Shown here piece by piece: positions 33,828 through 45,212 of a stretch of DNA of 64,000 nt. Position 1 is the stretch's first letter. Every line of letters starts with the position of its first letter. This DNA comes from Eledone cirrhosa (taxonomy: Eukaryota > Mollusca > Cephalopoda > Octopoda > Eledonidae), in the NCBI GenBank assembly GCA_964016885.1, contig OZ024740.1:293978217-294042216 (forward strand), given 5' to 3'. The notes under the pieces are model-generated. The model had not been told where the DNA came from. It made no database searches and was given only the letters and a program-made list of their open reading frames with translations. A program made the position numbers and the translations under genes.

Positions 33828-34019
33828 TGGCAGTGGATTGGCTGTATTGAGTTAGATAAAATGCTATTGTGGTATCTGTTCTGGCTTACACTCTGAGTTC
33901 AAATCCCGCTGAGGTCAACTTCGCCTTTCATCCCTCCAGGGTCAATAAAATAAAGTACCAGTCAAGTACTGGGGTTAATTTAATTAGTTTTATCCTTCCC
34001 CAAAAATTTGCTGGCCATG
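33828..34019 (+). mobile_element. SINE family A, diverged
   Basis: GGCAGTGGATTGGCTGTATT head, GAGTTCAAATCCCGCTGAGG, AAAGTACCAGTCAAGTACTG body; the tail stops at TTGCTGGCCATGT. Confidence 0.75.
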
Positions 34020-34020
34020 T

Positions 34021-34200
34021 TCATTATCATCATCACCGATTTTACATCCATTTTTCCATGCTTGCATGGATCAGACAGGTCATCTGTGTCGAGAGACAAA
34101 TCTGGCCAGGATTGACCTTGCCGTTACCTTGTTCGGAAGGGACTGGAAATTTGGCTGGTGTTTTTACAGCTAGATGCCCTTCCTAATACCAACCACATTT
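34021..34200 (-). mobile_element. LINE tail fragment
   Basis: On the plus strand it begins ATCATCATCACCGATTTTAC and contains CCATGCTTGCATGGA and ATGCCCTTCCTAATACCAAC, the reverse complement of the LINE 3' tail. Confidence 0.75.
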
Positions 34201-35741
34201 TAGAAATCAATATTAGCTGCTTAGACAATCGGGATAAAATGAAGACCCTTCCACCCCTATTAATATGGCTTAACAACGGTTCACTGTATATTGAAAAATG
34301 GAGTAAATATGTGTCTTTATCAATAAATAGACTAAAAACTATTTTCTATTTCTTCGTCAATATTTTTCTGAAATCTGTTTAATATATAAAGACAAACATC
34401 ACAGATAAATGACAACTGTAATATATAAAACATAGCACTGCATTTTTTTTCTCATATGTTGGTCATGTGATATGTCAACAATTCTTTCCATTTGGTTTCT
34501 TGGTAAACATTGGGTACTTGTTCACAGTATCTACTGTTTCTTGGTAACATCAATTATCTGGACTTTCTTCTTTTTTCCATCTCTCCTAATAGCAGTCTCT
34601 ACCTCTTCTTTCTTTCTCCATCAATAATCTCTCACTTGCTCTCTCTTTAAATGTTTAATTGTTACCATTTTAATCTTTGAACCTTTCATCAAACCTTTCC
34701 TCTTTTACAGTTCCTGAAACACACTATACACACATACAAACACACACTACACATACACGCACACCACATACACTACACATACACACAACACACTCTCCAC
34801 ATTCATACTATACTACACATACACTACACTATATACACACATGATATTATATAATATAAATATCTTGAGTATGTTAAGTATATTTTACATTAGATATGAT
34901 GTGAGAAGCCAGAGAATAAGACCCGTCCCACCCTTGCAAGCAGGGAAAAGCGGACGTATGATGATGATGATGATGATCTTTATTGTATGACATCACTGTT
35001 AATTTGATGAATAAAAAGAAATTAGAAATATCTTAAAAACTCAAATAATTGTAAACTATTTTATTGCAGGTAAATTTGAGTATGTTAAGTATATTTTACA
35101 TTAGATATGATGTGAGAAGCCAGCGACCCCAGTCTGCCTGAGGGGCCTGTATTTCTGACTAAGTACTGACTTGGTTTGTAACAACCCATTCAATCCTTGC
35201 TAGCAGGGAAAACGAACATTAAAGGATGACACACACAAACACTTGTACACACACACACACACACATACACACATACATACAAACATATATATATATATAT
35301 ATATTATAACATCCTTTTTACATTTGTTTCTACTTATATGTGAGAGAGAGAGAGAGAGAGAGGGAGAGATAGTGTGTGTGTTGTAAACAGTTTTAAAATT
35401 ATATATTTCTGTGGATTAACTTAAATTTTGACTAATGATGTCTCCTTTGGGGATGCCGTCTATAGAAAAGGATGTGAAAAAACAATTTCTAGCTCTTTCC
35501 AGATATTTATTCTCATAAATAAGATGAAAATAATGTTTAGAAAAATATTAATTTCTATTTAGATACAAATTAAAAATGAAAAAGTTAGTTTGGAAGAATT
35601 TTTTTTAAAAATTACATAGACTCGCCACTACCACAAAAAAAAGTGCAAATTTGAATCACCTTAATGTACTACTATGTTTAATTATACAGTACATTCTACA
35701 TTATGTACATAATCCATTTTGTGTATGTAAACATAACCATT
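34201..35741. other. Intergenic with microsatellites and LINE-tail fragments
   Basis: Contains CA/TA-rich runs (34720-34850, 35240-35310), a (GA)n run (35339-35362) and two LINE-tail ends in sense orientation (34915-34980 with (GAT)n, and 35150-35230). A segment of about 50 bp (AAATTTGAGTATGTTAAGTA region and TGATGTGAGAAGCCAG) is duplicated at 34858-34912 and 35071-35121. No gene seen. Confidence 0.5.
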
Positions 35742-35939
35742 GTTTTAGAATTGAAATAGAAACAGAAGTATTGCTGTAACATTGACTACATACTATAGTC
35801 TAAAACTCACTGAATGGAAAAAGATGGGTATCACACACACCATTTTTTCCCGTTCAGTGGCTTTATATGCCCCCTTATTAGACTATATTATGTAGTCAAT
35901 GTTACGACGATACTTCTATTTCTATTTCAATTCTAAAAC
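35742..35939. mobile_element. Foldback (hairpin) element
   Basis: Two 62-bp arms (35742-35803 and 35878-35939) are reverse complements with a handful of mismatches; each has TAGAATTGAAATAGAAA. The 74-bp spacer holds a further small stem (CACTGAATGG against CCGTTCAGTG). It could be a MITE with very long terminal repeats or a source of hairpin RNA. Confidence 0.8.
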
Positions 35940-36233
35940 TCCGCTTGCTACGTTCGAAAAATATTTCCTATATTCATTGTTGCTGTGAAGATTGAAGATT
36001 ATGCTTAACAACTGGACTATTGTGCTTCTGGATCTTCTTAAACCTTTTTATACTAAACCTAACCCTAAACTGCTTCTGGTTCTATGAAATATAACTTCTC
36101 ATTTCAAAGGGTTCCTACTTAAATTAAAATCTTCCAGCATAATAATTAAACAATTAATAATTTTAGTAAATCCCTTCACATTCTTCATTCATTCAAATAT
36201 AGTAATGAAAGAGTTTTCCCCAGGCTCTCTCTC

Positions 36234-36271
<38 letters not shown>

Positions 36272-37080
36272 TGTGTGGAGCTGGTTATTTGCTAAACTTT
36301 CTGCATTATTCTTTTATGACAGAACACAATTATAAAGCAACATCTGTTTCTATAACTTTATCTCATCTTCATGTTATTCTTCTCTATCTCATGTTATCCT
36401 TCTCTATCTCATCTTCATGTAATCCCTCTCTATCTCATCTTCATGTTATCCCTCTCTATCTCATCATCATCTATCATTAATATAGAACAACTTTGGAATA
36501 TTTTATGGCACATCTATGGTATCTTAAAATTGAACCATTATTTTCAGCCCAACTTTAGCAGTACTATGAAGTAAATTGTACAAATAGTAGTATAGTATTA
36601 TAGCTTATTTTATATTTAAAGCTATTTATTGTTTTCATTTTATAATTAATTCATTATTAATTAAGGAATTAAACTACTCATTAGAATAAGTAGAATCTTA
36701 AATTTAAGATATGTTTAAGACATAGATGCTATTATTTTAATTTCATGGCTAGAGTTAATTTGAATCTATTTAGAGTTAGAAAGTTAGAATTTTAATAAAT
36801 ATCATTTAAAAAATTTACAACACTTGTGTTATAAAATAGTCATTATCCATACATATAAAAAAAAATTAAATTAATAGAGATCAATTAAAATAAATCTTAA
36901 TATTATGAAAACACACAAGGTCTTGAAATGAAAGTAATAAATTAATTTTGAATAAAAACTAAATCCAAATTTGTCAGTGAAAGGCAATGTAATTTTTAAA
37001 ATTTACCCGAATAGACCAAAGTATATAAACTATGGAAAAAACAACAAAACATGAAATCATTGATAGTCAACATCATTTCA
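35940..37080. other. AT-rich intergenic stretch
   Basis: Contains a (TA)n run at 36235-36268 and a 26-bp tandem repeat (TCTCTATCTCATCTTCATGT) at 36375-36475, about four copies. No gene seen. Confidence 0.5.
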
Positions 37081-37227
37081 TATGTATAAGCAAACAGGCA
37101 TAACTATGAAAACATCACAGATACATAAGAACGGTGAATATAGACAATTCATTCTTCATCAGTATACAAATATGCTCATAGTTTTGAAGATTAAATGTGT
37201 GCCCACCCATATGCACATACTACCACA

Positions 37228-37327
37228 AATTCACACACACACATACATACATACACATACATGTTATAAATACATATATATATATATACATACATACATA
37301 CATACATACATATACATACATATATAT

Positions 37328-37360
<33 letters not shown>

Positions 37361-37379
37361 TATATACATATATATACAC

Positions 37380-37413
<34 letters not shown>

Positions 37414-37447
37414 ACACACATATATATACACACATATATATATATAC

Positions 37448-37478
<31 letters not shown>

Positions 37479-37489
37479 CATATATATAC

Positions 37490-37524
<35 letters not shown>

Positions 37525-37623
37525 TATATATACACATACATATATACATATATATATATACATATATATACACATACATATATACATATATATATATACA
37601 TATATATACACATACATATATAC

Positions 37624-37654
<31 letters not shown>

Positions 37655-37917
37655 CATATATATACACATACATATATACATATATATATATACATATATA
37701 TACATACATACATATATATATACATACATATATATATACATACATATATATATATATACATATATATATACATACATATATATATATATACATATATATA
37801 TACATACATATATACATATATATACATATATATATACATACATATATACATATATATATACATACATATATACATATATATACATATATATATACATACA
37901 TATATACATATATATAC

Positions 37918-37998
<81 letters not shown>

Positions 37999-38003
37999 CA
38001 TAC

Positions 38004-38094
<91 letters not shown>

Positions 38095-38095
38095 G
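37228..38095. repeat. TA/CA compound microsatellite, about 0.87 kb
   Basis: Almost pure TATATA and CATACA/CACATA mixture. Long open frames on both strands ([12 protein letters not shown]) are artefacts of this composition. It starts about 170 bp beyond the stop codon of the minus-strand MARCH gene, so it could lie in that gene's 3' UTR or just downstream. It ends in a short inverted repeat, TATATAGTGCTATATATG. Confidence 0.95.
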
Positions 38096-38265
38096 TGCTA
38101 TATATGTATATAGCACTATATATATTTGGAATGTACATTGTTTTCAGTGATCACATTAAAAACCTTGGTCGGGACCAATTTTAAAGAACTGTAAGAAAAG
38201 GAAATTTTCAAAGATATACAATTTCACAAACCCATAAAAAAATTATGTACAATGAAAAGAAATTA

Positions 38266-38640
38266 TCAAGCTAACTGTACATCTCCACATAGACTTGAAG
38301 ATGAGTCTTTCTTACAACTTTCACACAATTTGCTCTCTGATGAATGTTCATAAATATTTTCAATGTAAATTACTCTGTTATATGCTCTCCATCTATGACA
38401 TAAATTCACATACATTTTACACTGGACATACATGAAAACAAGGCCCCCAGTGAAACCAATGGCTACAACAATAATTTTTGTCCAAAATGGCCACTCAAGG
38501 ACACCTCGCCTCATTTCTTCAGTGGTTCGATCAATAAGCACATAGAGAGACCATACAACACATGTTATGGCTACAATATGGAATGTCACTGAACAGATAA
38601 TCTTTCTTTTCTCAACTGAAGTCATCTGTAGTCTCTCCCA
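38266..38640 (-). CDS. MARCHF8: MARCHF1/8-like E3 ubiquitin ligase, last coding exon
   Basis: Encodes the two membrane spans and cytosolic tail of a membrane-associated RING-CH ubiquitin ligase, which marks transmembrane proteins for endocytosis and lysosomal breakdown. The exon begins in phase 0 right after an acceptor (TTTTTGCAG, AG at 38641-38642) with [20 protein letters not shown]. It continues through span 1 (about residues 15-36, [14 protein letters not shown]), the loop [19 protein letters not shown], span 2 (about 57-80, [15 protein letters not shown]) and [12 protein letters not shown], and ends after VQLA at 38266. The 375 bp give 124 residues and a stop. WERLQMTS and LEWPFWTK are hallmarks of vertebrate MARCHF1/8. 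The tail is shorter than in vertebrates. Which of MARCHF1 or 8 it is cannot be told; invertebrates usually have one. Confidence 0.93.
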   Translation of the reverse strand, partial: WERLQMTSVEKRKIICSVTFHIVAITCVVWSLYVLIDRTTEEMRRGVLEWPFWTKIIVVAIGFTGGLVFMYVQCKMYVNLCHRWRAYNRVIYIENIYEHSSESKLCESCKKDSSSSLCGDVQLA

Positions 38641-39886
38641 CTGCAAAAAGAAAAAAAAATAATAGTAGACAAAAGAAAAAACAAAAAAAAAAACCCAGAA
38701 TTTTATATTTAATTTTTCAACTACACTTTACCGAATTTATGAATATTATTATCCAAGGTTGGATAACAAGATGGATAACATCCATAAACTCAGTTTCATT
38801 TGGGGATCCAGCAGGATCATTTGAAGATGGTTGTTTCTGATAGGACTCTCAGAAAGGCATGTCTGAGAACTCTGTCCACATGACAGTAAAGGACCTACTC
38901 CTTTAGTGATTTCAGTCATTAGACTATGGCTACACTAGGGTTTAGTTGATTATATCAACCCAGTACATATGTCACCAATCTCTATTTTGCAGAACTACTA
39001 AGTTATTGGACATAAACAGACAGCACCAGCTGTTAAATGATTTAGATGTAAACAAAAACACATACATACTCACATTATAAACTTTTGTATAGCTTCTGTC
39101 TACCATATTTCACTTATAAGGCATTGATTGACATGAAGCTACAGTAAAAGAAATATCCAAGGTGCAACTTAACTCAAACCATATGGTTTGTAAAGCCAAC
39201 TTCTTAACCATATTGCTATACTACTGTTGTTGTATAGCTCTGACCAATCAGACCTATAATCAAAGGCATTCTATATCCAAACATCTTGACTTTTATTCAG
39301 ACACAGATATCCTTTGTTTTTTTAACATTGCATTATCATATTTTTAATAGAAGATACTGCCTATTGTTTTCAAATAGTTTTGAAAATAATCAAAGATTTA
39401 AAAGAATTATTTATCTGGAAATTAGAGTTGGCTTAACAAAGGTTCTGACATAAAATTATGATAGAAGGTTTCTAGATAAATATAAACACTTTGAAATAAA
39501 CAGCTTAATATCATGAAACCAGGGCAGTTTCACGCAGTTTGGCATCAAAAGGTAATTTAACTAACTTTCTTATTATTAATCTGGTTTTTAAAACATAACT
39601 TAATAATGCTCCTTATATAAAACTATGATAGAGGTTTTTTTAGATAAATATAAATAATTGAAAATGAGAGGTTTTTATACCAAAGAATGCTTATAGTATA
39701 ATTCTTATGATGTAGCCACCAGTTTTGATTTGAAAAAAACAACACTATTTATTAGTGTTAAAATATATGCAAGTGATTCATAAAGGTTGGCTTGAATATT
39801 TGCACCCTTCAAGTAAGGTGTATAACTGTTGCTCCATTCAGATTTACTTTATAAAAGCGATACTTACAACATGTTTTATTATTCCT

Positions 39887-40145
39887 AGATAGCAGGAGGC
39901 GCATGGCCTAGTGGTAAGGGTGTTAAACTTACAATCATAATGCTGTGGGTTCAATTTCTGGGCTGTGTTGTGTTCTTGAGCAAAACACTTGATTTCATGT
40001 TACTCTAGTATACTCAGCTGAAAATGAGTTTCAGCAATAGCTGGAGGTTTAACCATGCGATGGACTAGCGTCCTGTCCAGTCTTGTACTCTCAGTTGCTT
40101 CATGCCACGAAACCGGGATAAACACTGGCCTGCTGAGCCTCCAGG
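39887..40145 (+). mobile_element. tRNA-derived SINE, family C
   Basis: Head GCATGGCCTAGTGGTAAGGG (A-box-like) and GTGGGTTCAATTTCTGG (B-box-like). The central part GTTCTTGAGCAAAACACTTG ATTTCATGTTAC is shared with family B and resembles the conserved centre of invertebrate SINE superfamilies. It ends near GATGGACTAGCGTCCTGTCC and a poor tail. Confidence 0.75.
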
Positions 40146-40519
40146 CTTGAAACAGACTTTAGATGCCAGTAATGCTTATTTATATACCTTAAGTTTTCAC
40201 TTGATTTATAGAATGTTATGTATGTATTTGGTTCTAAATTTAGTGACATCTAAGAAGTCTACATTAGTAAGGTTGTCAGCTACAGTGATATTTAATCCTA
40301 AACTATTAAATGTAGCCATGTGATTTTAGCATGTGTCATCATTAGGTGTGACACAGCTAGTCACAGTACAATGTTGGAGTCTGTGAACTGCCTCTTTAAA
40401 ACATTCAGTATATACAAGCTGACTAGATTCTATATTTAAGAGGAATCAAATATAGTGTGGAAGAGAAAGGACTGCACATATACATGCATGTGATATATAT
40501 GAAGGATGTAAAGAATTGC

Positions 40520-40735
40520 AAGGCGTTTTAAGTGGATGGAACTTGTGGAAGAGAGAAACCCAAGAAGACATAGGGCAAAATGGTGAAAACTGACCTTGAG
40601 AAGCTAAACCTCACAAAAGTGATGACAAAGGAATGTTGAGTGATGACAAAGGAATGTTGAGTGGTGACACATAGTTCTAAAGAAGACCCAGAGACCCATG
40701 CTAGCATGGCAAAACAAACATTAAAAAGTTGGTGG
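40520..40735 (+). mobile_element. LINE 3' end fragment, decayed
   Basis: Holds the decayed C-terminal coding end (AAAACTGACCTTGAGAAGCT) and AGACCCATGCTAGCATGGCA from the tail. An 18-bp piece (GATGACAAAGGAATGTTGAG) is duplicated. Confidence 0.6.
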
Positions 40736-41104
40736 TGATAGATATTGGGATGTATAATATATGTACATTTGGGTCTTTCTCTTATTAAGTTCCTGTTGAG
40801 CCTCCAACTACTGCCTCCTACTTTATGTCATCTGGTATCAGATCTGTTTGTTTCCAATAACCCCCCCCCCCCCACCCTTCTTTGCTACTAACAAACATCC
40901 TTTCACTCACACACCACACTCATTACTCACACATCTCACTCATTACTCACACTCACCACTTACACACTCTTACTATTACCCATCTTTATTGTTAGTTAAA
41001 CCACTATGTGTAGGTCAATGGTTAGTTAAACTAATGACACTGACATAGTGGTTTAACTAACTACCACTGTGTCATTAGTCTGACTAACTACCGACCTAAC
41101 ATAG

Positions 41105-41650
41105 TGGTTTAAATAACTTTCACAATATTGGTATTTTATGGTAACAGAAATAGATAATGTTGGTATTGTGTGGTAATAGAAATAGATAATGTTGGTATTG
41201 TGTGGTAATAGATATTGATAATGTTGGTAGTTTGTAGCAATAGAAATAGATAATGTTGGTAGTTTGTAGCAATAGAAATAGATAATGTTGGTAGTTTGTA
41301 GCAATAGAAATAGATAATGTTGGTATTTTGTGGTAATAGATATTGATAATGTTGGTAGTTTGTAGCAATATAAATTGATAATGTTGGTATTTTGTAACAA
41401 TATAAATTGATAATGTTGGTATTTTGTAACAATATAAATTGATAATGTTGGTATTTTGTAGCAATATAAATTGATAATGTTGGTATTTTGTAACAATATA
41501 AATTGATAATGTTGGTATTTTGTAACAATATAAATTGATAATGTTGGTATTTTGTAACAATATAAATTGATAATGTTGGTATTTTGTAGCAATATAAATT
41601 GATAATGTTGGTATTTTGTAACAATATAAATTGATAATGTTGGTATTTAA
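41105..41650 (-). repeat. 32-bp minisatellite in the MARCH intron
   Basis: About 17 units of ATAATGTTGGTATTTTGTAA CAATATAAATTG (32 bp), with variants. The unit has no stop on the minus strand and 32 is not a multiple of three, so three overlapping minus-strand frames of 146-179 codons stay open (LSIYIVTKYQHYQFILLQNT type). The array ends about 20 bp from the splice donor at 41669-41670. Confidence 0.92.
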
Positions 41651-41670
41651 AAAAAAAAAGTATTTCTCAC

Positions 41671-41946
41671 CTCTTGGAATGGCTTTACTTTCGTTGTCAT
41701 GATGAATTCAAATTTACATAGTTCACATGATTTAGTATCTGCACTTTTAATCCATTTTTGTAGACAAGCTTGGTGCACCCATCGCAAACTGCCAGAACAT
41801 ATGCATGGCGCTACAAGGGGAGCTTCTGTTTCTCCTTCACAGTGACAAATGCGGCATATGTCCATATTACTTGAGTACTTTGAAACATGGGAATCACAAC
41901 GTTCTGGAGGGAAGATAGGTGTTGAACTGACATGTTGTACTGATTC
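41671..41946 (-). CDS. MARCHF8: MARCHF1/8-like E3 ubiquitin ligase, RING-CH exon
   Basis: Encodes the catalytic zinc finger that recruits the ubiquitin-charged E2 enzyme on the cytosolic side. The 276-bp exon is 92 codons, phase 0 at both ends: acceptor ATATTGCAG before GAATCAGTA, donor after CAAGAG. The RING-CH ligands are Cys31, Cys34, Cys48, Cys50, His58, Cys61, Cys74 and Cys77 of the exon product, in the C4HC3 order of the family ([37 protein letters not shown]). The end KVKPFQE joins directly to WERLQMTS of the next exon, as in vertebrate KPLRKWEKLQMTS. Upstream coding exons should lie above 41946 on the minus strand, but I recognise none, so the gene is partial here. Confidence 0.93.
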
Positions 41947-42243
41947 CTGCAATATAAATGTCATTAATAGAGAATGATATTTTACACTGAATGGTTAATT
42001 AAAGAGCAATCATAAACTAGCGACCATACAAATGCGACATTTGATATTCGATAGTTATCATTTATTGTCACTGATTATAGCTGGGAGAAAGTTCAGGGAA
42101 GGAGTGAACATAGAAAGATTGTCCATTACAACATAACTATTTGAATGGCATTGACCTACCTGCTAGAAATAGCAGTCAAAGCTTCCTGAAATTACATCCT
42201 ACCATCTTAAAAGAAAAAGGAGACATTTAATAATGTCATCCTA
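41947..42243. other. Probable MARCH intron sequence, no element recognised
   Basis: The stretch GACCTACCTGCTAGAAATAG with CATCCTACCATCTTAAAAG resembles pieces at 28625 and 59005, so an unnamed dispersed repeat is likely. Confidence 0.4.
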
Positions 42244-42660
42244 GACCAAAGGTTCTCAGCGGGGGGCATATGCACCCCCAGGGGGCGTTTGGGAGCAAGG
42301 GAGCATTGGGGGGGGGGGGGCGTTTGGAGCTTTGGAGTGCACTGGAAGGCTCTTTATTTTGGTAAGTTTTATAAGCCATATTTGTATGTCTTTGACACTG
42401 TGAATGCATTTGAATGAGCGTGCAGACAGCATAACTATGGTCTGACTGCAGGTGTTCAGGCGTGTTTAGACATTAACCGCCAATTAAGATCCTAACAATG
42501 GAAAAATCCACAGTCAACTGGGTCAAGGACACTTCAACCGCAGCCAGTTAGAATCTTGTCTTTCCTTCACCGATAACAATGTATTTCAAGTCTGAAATTA
42601 TTGACTCAACCGTAACGAGTTAACACTATGTAGATCTATTTTATTTCCTATTGTATAAAT

Positions 42661-42950
42661 CATCATCATCACCGTTTTACGTCCGTTCTTCCACGCTAGC
42701 ATGGGTTAGACGGGTTGTCCTGTTGTGGGCAGTGTCTGGTCGGCTGACCATGCCTTGCTCATACAGGAACTGATCTGGCTTGATTTCTACAGCTGGATGC
42801 CCTTCCTAACACCAACCTCATTTACAGTGAGTGCTGGGTGCTTTTTCGTGGCGCCTACACGTCCACTTTACAGTGTGGGCTGGGTGCTTTTTTGCCGTGG
42901 CACCTCCACGACCACCTTGCGGTGGGGGGAGTGGGGGCATATTATAATAT
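42661..42950 (-). mobile_element. LINE tail copy
   Basis: Plus-strand start CATCATCATCACCGTTTTAC, CCACGCTAGCATGGG, ATGCCCTTCCTAACACCAAC; reverse complement of the LINE 3' end. Confidence 0.8.
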
Positions 42951-42964
42951 TACAAATAAAAAAA

Positions 42965-43425
42965 AATAATAAAAAAACACAGAAGCGGGTAGCACACACA
43001 TCTAGGGCCACATACAACACATAATCAGATAATACACACATCTAGGACCACATACAACACATAAGCAGGTAATACACACATCTAGGACCACATACAACAC
43101 ATAAGCAGGTAATACACACATCTAGGACCACATGCAACACATAAGGAGGTAGCACACACATCTAGGACCACATACAACACACAGGCAAGTAATACATACA
43201 TTTAGGACCACATACAACACATAAGCAGGTAATACAAACATCTAGGACCACATACAACACATAATCAGGTAATACAAACATCTAGGACCACATACAACAC
43301 ATAATCAGGTAATACATACATCTAGGACCACATGCAATACATAAGCAGGTAATACGTACATCTAGGACTACCTACAACACACAGGCAGGTAATACATACA
43401 TCTAGGACCAAATACAACACATTGC
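42965..43425 (+). repeat. 40-bp minisatellite
   Basis: About eleven units of ACACATCTAGGACCACATAC followed by AACACATAAGCAGGTAATAC. It runs directly into the hAT coding remnant. Confidence 0.92.
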
Positions 43426-43429
43426 TACA

Positions 43430-44477
43430 GACGACGCAAGAGCAATGGTCGGCCAACATAAGGGTTTCGTCACTCTCCTGAAGAGAGAAAATCTATCTGT
43501 ATTTGTTGTTCATTGTGTCATTCATCGACAACACTTGGCTGTGAAGAAACTCAGCAAGCCACTGAGCAAGTCCTTGCAGGTGGCCCTTGATGTCATCAAT
43601 TTTATCAAACGGTATTTCCTCAATGAACGAATTTTCCGGCAACTGTGCCAAAATAATGACAGAGAATTTGTCAAGCTGCTCCTTCATAATGAAGTGAGGT
43701 GGCTTTCAAAGGGCAAGTGCCTTACTCACTTCTCTGAACTGTTCGACTCTATCATTGAGTTTCTGCGAGGACGCAACACAGAACTGTACAAGAAAACCCT
43801 CGATGTGAGGCAAAACTGCACCTACCTCACCGACATCATCGACAAATGCATTAGCATCATTTTGGCTTTGCAGAGGAAGAAGATCATCTTGCTTAAAGCA
43901 AGGAATGCTGTGAAAACATTCCTGGCCAAATTGAATGTCATCGAAAGGAATCTTTGTTGACGGGAATTCTATAATTTTCCTAGTGTCGCCAATGTTCAAA
44001 ACATTGTAAGCGATGACTAACTCCAAATTTATACCGCTCACCTCCGTGCGCTACAAGACAACATGAGAGAACGGTTTGTCGACCTTTTGCCGATGAACAT
44101 CCCAACGTGGGTAGCAGATCCCTTCATAGCTAACGTCGATGATTTGGACGTTATATTTCAGGAAGAATTCACTGAACTTCAAGCAGATGACATGATCAAA
44201 ATTAGATTTCCCAAAATAGGTGAACCCCTTTTTTGGATGCAAGAGGAAATTCAGCGTCGATTTCCACACCTACATGCAGAGGCTAAGAGATTTTGCTCTG
44301 ACTTTTCCAAGCTCATACTTAGTCACGAGGAGGTTTGGTGCTGTTTCCAGACTGCACAGTAAGGCTCACAACCGCTACAATGTAATTACATGTGGAGATC
44401 TCCGGCTACATCTTACAAAAATCCAGCCTGACGTCAAAGAGTTAGCTAGACTCCATAAAGTTCAAGGGTCCCATTGA
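43430..44477 (+). pseudogene. hAT transposase remnant (ZBED/SCAND3-like)
   Basis: The frame entering from 43430 reads ATDDARAMVGQHKGFV, then VHCVIHRQHLAVKKL, LLHNEVRWLSKGKCLTHFSE and a helical region up to 43960 (stop). A gap and frame changes follow; 44063-44362 gives LPMNIPTWVADPFIANVD, and another frame to 44477 gives FPSSYLVTRRFGAVSRL and GDLRLHLTKIQPDVKEL, the C-terminal dimerisation region. This order (VHC..HR..A, H.EVRWLS.GK, P.SYLVE.GFS, GDLRL.LT) is that of Charlie-type hAT transposases and the genes derived from them. It lacks the zinc finger and N-terminal half and has several breaks, so it is dead. Confidence 0.85.
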
Positions 44478-44871
44478 AATGAGGTCAAAGTTAAAGTAAG
44501 TTGATTTATCCGAAAACTTAGATATGCTATTGTTACAAAGCAAACTAACAATTTTTTTTATTTGTAGTTGCAGTCTGACTGGACTGGAAACCATCTACTA
44601 CAATTCACTTACTCATTTGTTGTATATATTTTACCATTTACTAATAAATATACCCTCCCGCATGGTCATGAAAACCCTCTTCCATGGTCTCTAAGCTCAC
44701 AAAGCAGAGGGGACATCAATGACAATGGTGCAAATGTGTTGGCTTGCCTCAAAAATTATTAGAAGAAAACTCTAGTGCCCCTTGTGACGTGTGATTGAGT
44801 GTGCAGATCTCTCACCTTTTTTTACTTCTTTTATTATTTTTCCTCTTTTTTTTTAGCTTGTACTGAATAAT

Positions 44872-45200
44872 GGAGGCACATGGCTTAGTGGTTAGTGCAT
44901 TCGCCTTGCAATCGAAAGGTTGTGAGTTCAATTCTCAGACCAGATGATGTGTTGTTTCCTTGAGCAAGAAACTTTATTTCACATTGCTCCAGTTTACCCA
45001 GCTGTAGAAATGAGATGATAGGACTGGGGTCCATATCATTCCACTGGAAAGTGGTCGTGGAGGTGCCACGGCAAAAAAAGCACCCAGCACTCACTGTAAA
45101 TGAGGTTGGTGTTAGGAAGGGCATCCAGCTGTAGAAATCAAGCCAGAATCAGTTCCCATCCCACCCTTGCAAGCAGGGAAAAGCGGACGTAAAATGATGA
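44872..45200 (+). mobile_element. Composite SINE, family B (tRNA head, LINE tail)
   Basis: Head ATGGCTTAGTGGTTAGTGCA (A-box-like) and GGTTGTGAGTTCAATTCTCA (B-box-like), a centre with TTGAGCAAGAAACTTTATTT CACATTGCTCC, and then a tail nearly identical to the LINE 3' end (AAATGAGGTTGGTGTTAGGA, GGGCATCCAGCTGTAG, TTGCAAGCAGGGAAAAGCGG) ending in ATGATGA and an A run. Confidence 0.88.
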
Positions 45201-45212
45201 AAAAAAAAAAAA

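Larger units (their letters stand above)
38641..41670 (-). other. Intron of the MARCHF1/8-like gene
   Basis: The intron of 3030 bp lies between two phase-0 exons. The donor is GAG/GTGAGA (GT at 41669-41670) and the acceptor is TTTTTGCAG (38641-38649). It contains a MITE-like fragment (39330-39560), a SINE (39887-40145), a LINE-end fragment (40520-40735), a C run (40861) with a CT/AC-rich stretch, and the 32-bp minisatellite 41105-41650. Confidence 0.88.
42250..44790 (+). mobile_element. Decayed autonomous hAT (Charlie-like) element
   Basis: The left end CAAAGGTTCTCAGC, followed by CACCCCCAGGGGGCGTTTGG, resembles hAT-Charlie ends (CAGTGGTTCTCAA..GGGGGC). Transposase remnants on the same strand follow at 43430-44477. 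A LINE tail (42661-42950) and a 40-bp minisatellite (42965-43425) occupy the place of the N-terminal coding region. The right end is not clear. Confidence 0.6.

Noticed and set aside
37228..38095. Open frames of about 300 codons on both strands
   Set aside because: Pure TA/CA microsatellite; all frames open on both strands with [12 protein letters not shown] translation.
41053..41624. Three overlapping minus-strand frames of 146-179 codons
   Set aside because: Product of a stop-free 32-bp tandem unit in an intron. The three frames encode the same repeats shifted.
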